Assembly (NCBI GenBank): GCA_001247695.2
Contig: LGRX02031466.1
Coordinates: 1-24,452 of the forward strand
Direction: 5' to 3'
From: Cymbomonas tetramitiformis
Taxonomy: Eukaryota > Chlorophyta > Pyramimonadophyceae > Pyramimonadales > Pyramimonadaceae
DNA: 24,452 nt
Shown here: positions 23,440-24,452 of the stretch, piece after piece
Numbering within the stretch: the first letter of the stretch is position 1
Layout of the letters: every line of letters begins with the position of its first letter
Translations under genes and position numbers: made by a program
Notes under the pieces: generated by a model
What the model was told of the DNA's origin: nothing
The model's database searches: none
What the model saw: only the letters and a program-made list of their open reading frames with translations

Positions 23440-24452
23440 GGGAGTCACTGATCAGCCCGGTGATGCAGCTGGTAGGACCCAGACGGGATCAGGCTGTTCA
23501 GAGCGGCACGGATTGCAGCAGATGCGGTAGACTGTTGTTGTCACCAGCTGTAGGGGTTAAGGTCGCCTCTGGGTTAGTATGGGACGTCATGCTGGGACCC
23601 AACAGAACGTGTGAGCAAGTTCCACTCTGTCAGAATTGTACTCAGCCGCCCTGGTCTGGTGCATTGGCCCAACTGCCCAACATCCCAACTCCCAGTGTCA
23701 CTTTACCACAGTCACAACCCCCTCGACAGTCCCAGCCTCCACCTCCACCAGAGGAACCTGAAGAAGAACCTCCGAACTGTCCACCGCCCCGAAGACCAGT
23801 CGAGCAGGAGCAGACAGAGAGGGATCAACAGCGGGCAAACTATACCAAGCTGAAGGAGTTGGAAGCTGAGGACAGATTGTTGCTTTCTCTACGGAAACTA
23901 CGGGACCGCATCACCACGTACACATGCCCTACGGATAGCCCCAGCGGGGACAGACCATCTGGACATCTGTTAGCTCCCCTGAAGAAGTTTATGAGAGAAC
24001 TGCAAGATCACTTCAAGGAGGCACTGGTGAAGAGGGCGTTGACGAAGAAGAAGTCCTGCGACGATGGAGATCAGGAAGGGGCCACCATCACCACCGTGCC
24101 AGAAGAACTACGACTGATCATCAGGGACCGGGTGGAGGGGTCAGCGCAAGGAGTTCTAACTCAGAAAGTGTTGGCCAACCAGATGCAGAGTCCGGACGAC
24201 TTAGTGGCCACGCTTGCGCGAGCGTGTGTTACTGACGCTCACCTGAGTATCTTACCCAATATGCTGTCGCGAGCTCGTCAAGCCTCTGGCAAGAACGCTG
24301 GAAGAAACGCCGCCACCTTCCATCACTCTCTCATGGAGTCCTTCGACATGTTAGAAATGCTGCATAACCATGGGGTGACGGGACCAGTAAGTAGAGCGGC
24401 ACTACCGGGTATATTCCTAAGTGGACTGACACCAGAACTGCATGCCAGAGTC
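23439..24452 (+). pseudogene. Gag-like protein of element B, C-terminal part (continues past the window)
   Basis: Taking the frame of the 5' part and crossing the insertion via a single copy of the duplication gives 338 codons without a stop, up to the last base. The codon phase matches exactly. The segment first shows C-x2-C-x28-C-x5-C-x2-C, a possible zinc-binding unit (from 23512). A Pro/Gln/Glu-rich linker follows (about 23700-23820), then a helical region ending in F-L-S-G-L-T-P-E-L near 24412. That last motif resembles the capsid end of Ty3/Gypsy Gag (FLxGLxPEL). The part has no start codon of its own and is cut off from its N-terminus by the LINE. Confidence 0.8.

Larger units (their letters stand above)
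6816..24452 (+). mobile_element. Second LTR retrotransposon (element B), 3' truncated by the window and split by the LINE
   Basis: The LTR-like segment is followed after a short leader by a Gag-like ORF at 7455. That ORF is interrupted at 9291 by the 14.1-kb LINE and continues from 23439 to the window end. Its pol lies outside the window. Sharing one LTR with element A implies a tandem arrangement of related copies, as arises by LTR-LTR recombination. A join made by sequence assembly cannot be excluded. Confidence 0.65.

Noticed and set aside
23611..23853. 80-codon sense ORF in the right flank
   Set aside because: It is out of phase with the resumed Gag-like frame, which is open from 23439 to the window end and continues the 5' part exactly.
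1..24452. CRISPR array, tRNA or rRNA genes, or a bacterial operon
   Set aside because: No regularly spaced short repeats, cloverleaf-like sequence or rRNA motifs were seen. The coding regions are all eukaryotic retroelement polyproteins.

Overview
The window is eukaryotic transposon DNA, not a bacterial operon. It holds very long open frames encoding retroelement polyproteins, all on the + strand. I saw no host gene, tRNA, rRNA or CRISPR array. The host is most likely a microalga, possibly a green alga. This is inferred because LINEs with two endonucleases (the Dualen/RandI type) are known from green algae, and because methyltransferase-bearing Ty3/Gypsy elements have been described from algae and dinoflagellates. 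The sequence alone does not fix the species.

Layout. (1) 3-6473: the 3' part of a Ty3/Gypsy (chromovirus-like) polyprotein, open at the left edge. Its order is aspartic protease, reverse transcriptase, RNase H, a Dam-like (NPPF) methyltransferase domain, H2C2/DDE integrase, chromodomain, and a C-terminal cytosine-C5 methyltransferase-like domain. (2) 6474-7454: non-coding DNA with two 61-bp tandem repeats, a polypurine tract, and a probable LTR with a TATA-like palindrome. (3) 7455-9291: the first 612 codons of a Gag-like ORF belonging to a second LTR element that appears to share this LTR in tandem. (4) 9292-23428: a 14.1-kb LINE inserted into that gag ORF, flanked by an 11-bp target-site duplication. 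(5) 23439-24452: the rest of the Gag-like ORF, resuming in the correct frame and running off the right edge.

The LINE has one ORF of 4566 codons from its first in-frame ATG. In order it encodes an unrecognised N-terminal region, a 456-bp tandem duplication, a Ulp1/C48-like cysteine protease, an APE-type (EEP) endonuclease, a LINE reverse transcriptase, a spacer of about 1000 residues with a possible degenerate methyltransferase fold, a type I RNase H, a CCHC knuckle and a restriction-like (PD-(D/E)XK) endonuclease. Its 3' UTR has three consecutive perfect hairpins and a T-rich rather than A-rich tail.

The most novel points are a Gypsy polyprotein with two different methyltransferase-like domains, and a giant dual-endonuclease LINE carrying a SUMO-protease-like domain. 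The LINE insertion splits a gag ORF that is otherwise fully open, which suggests a fairly recent event.
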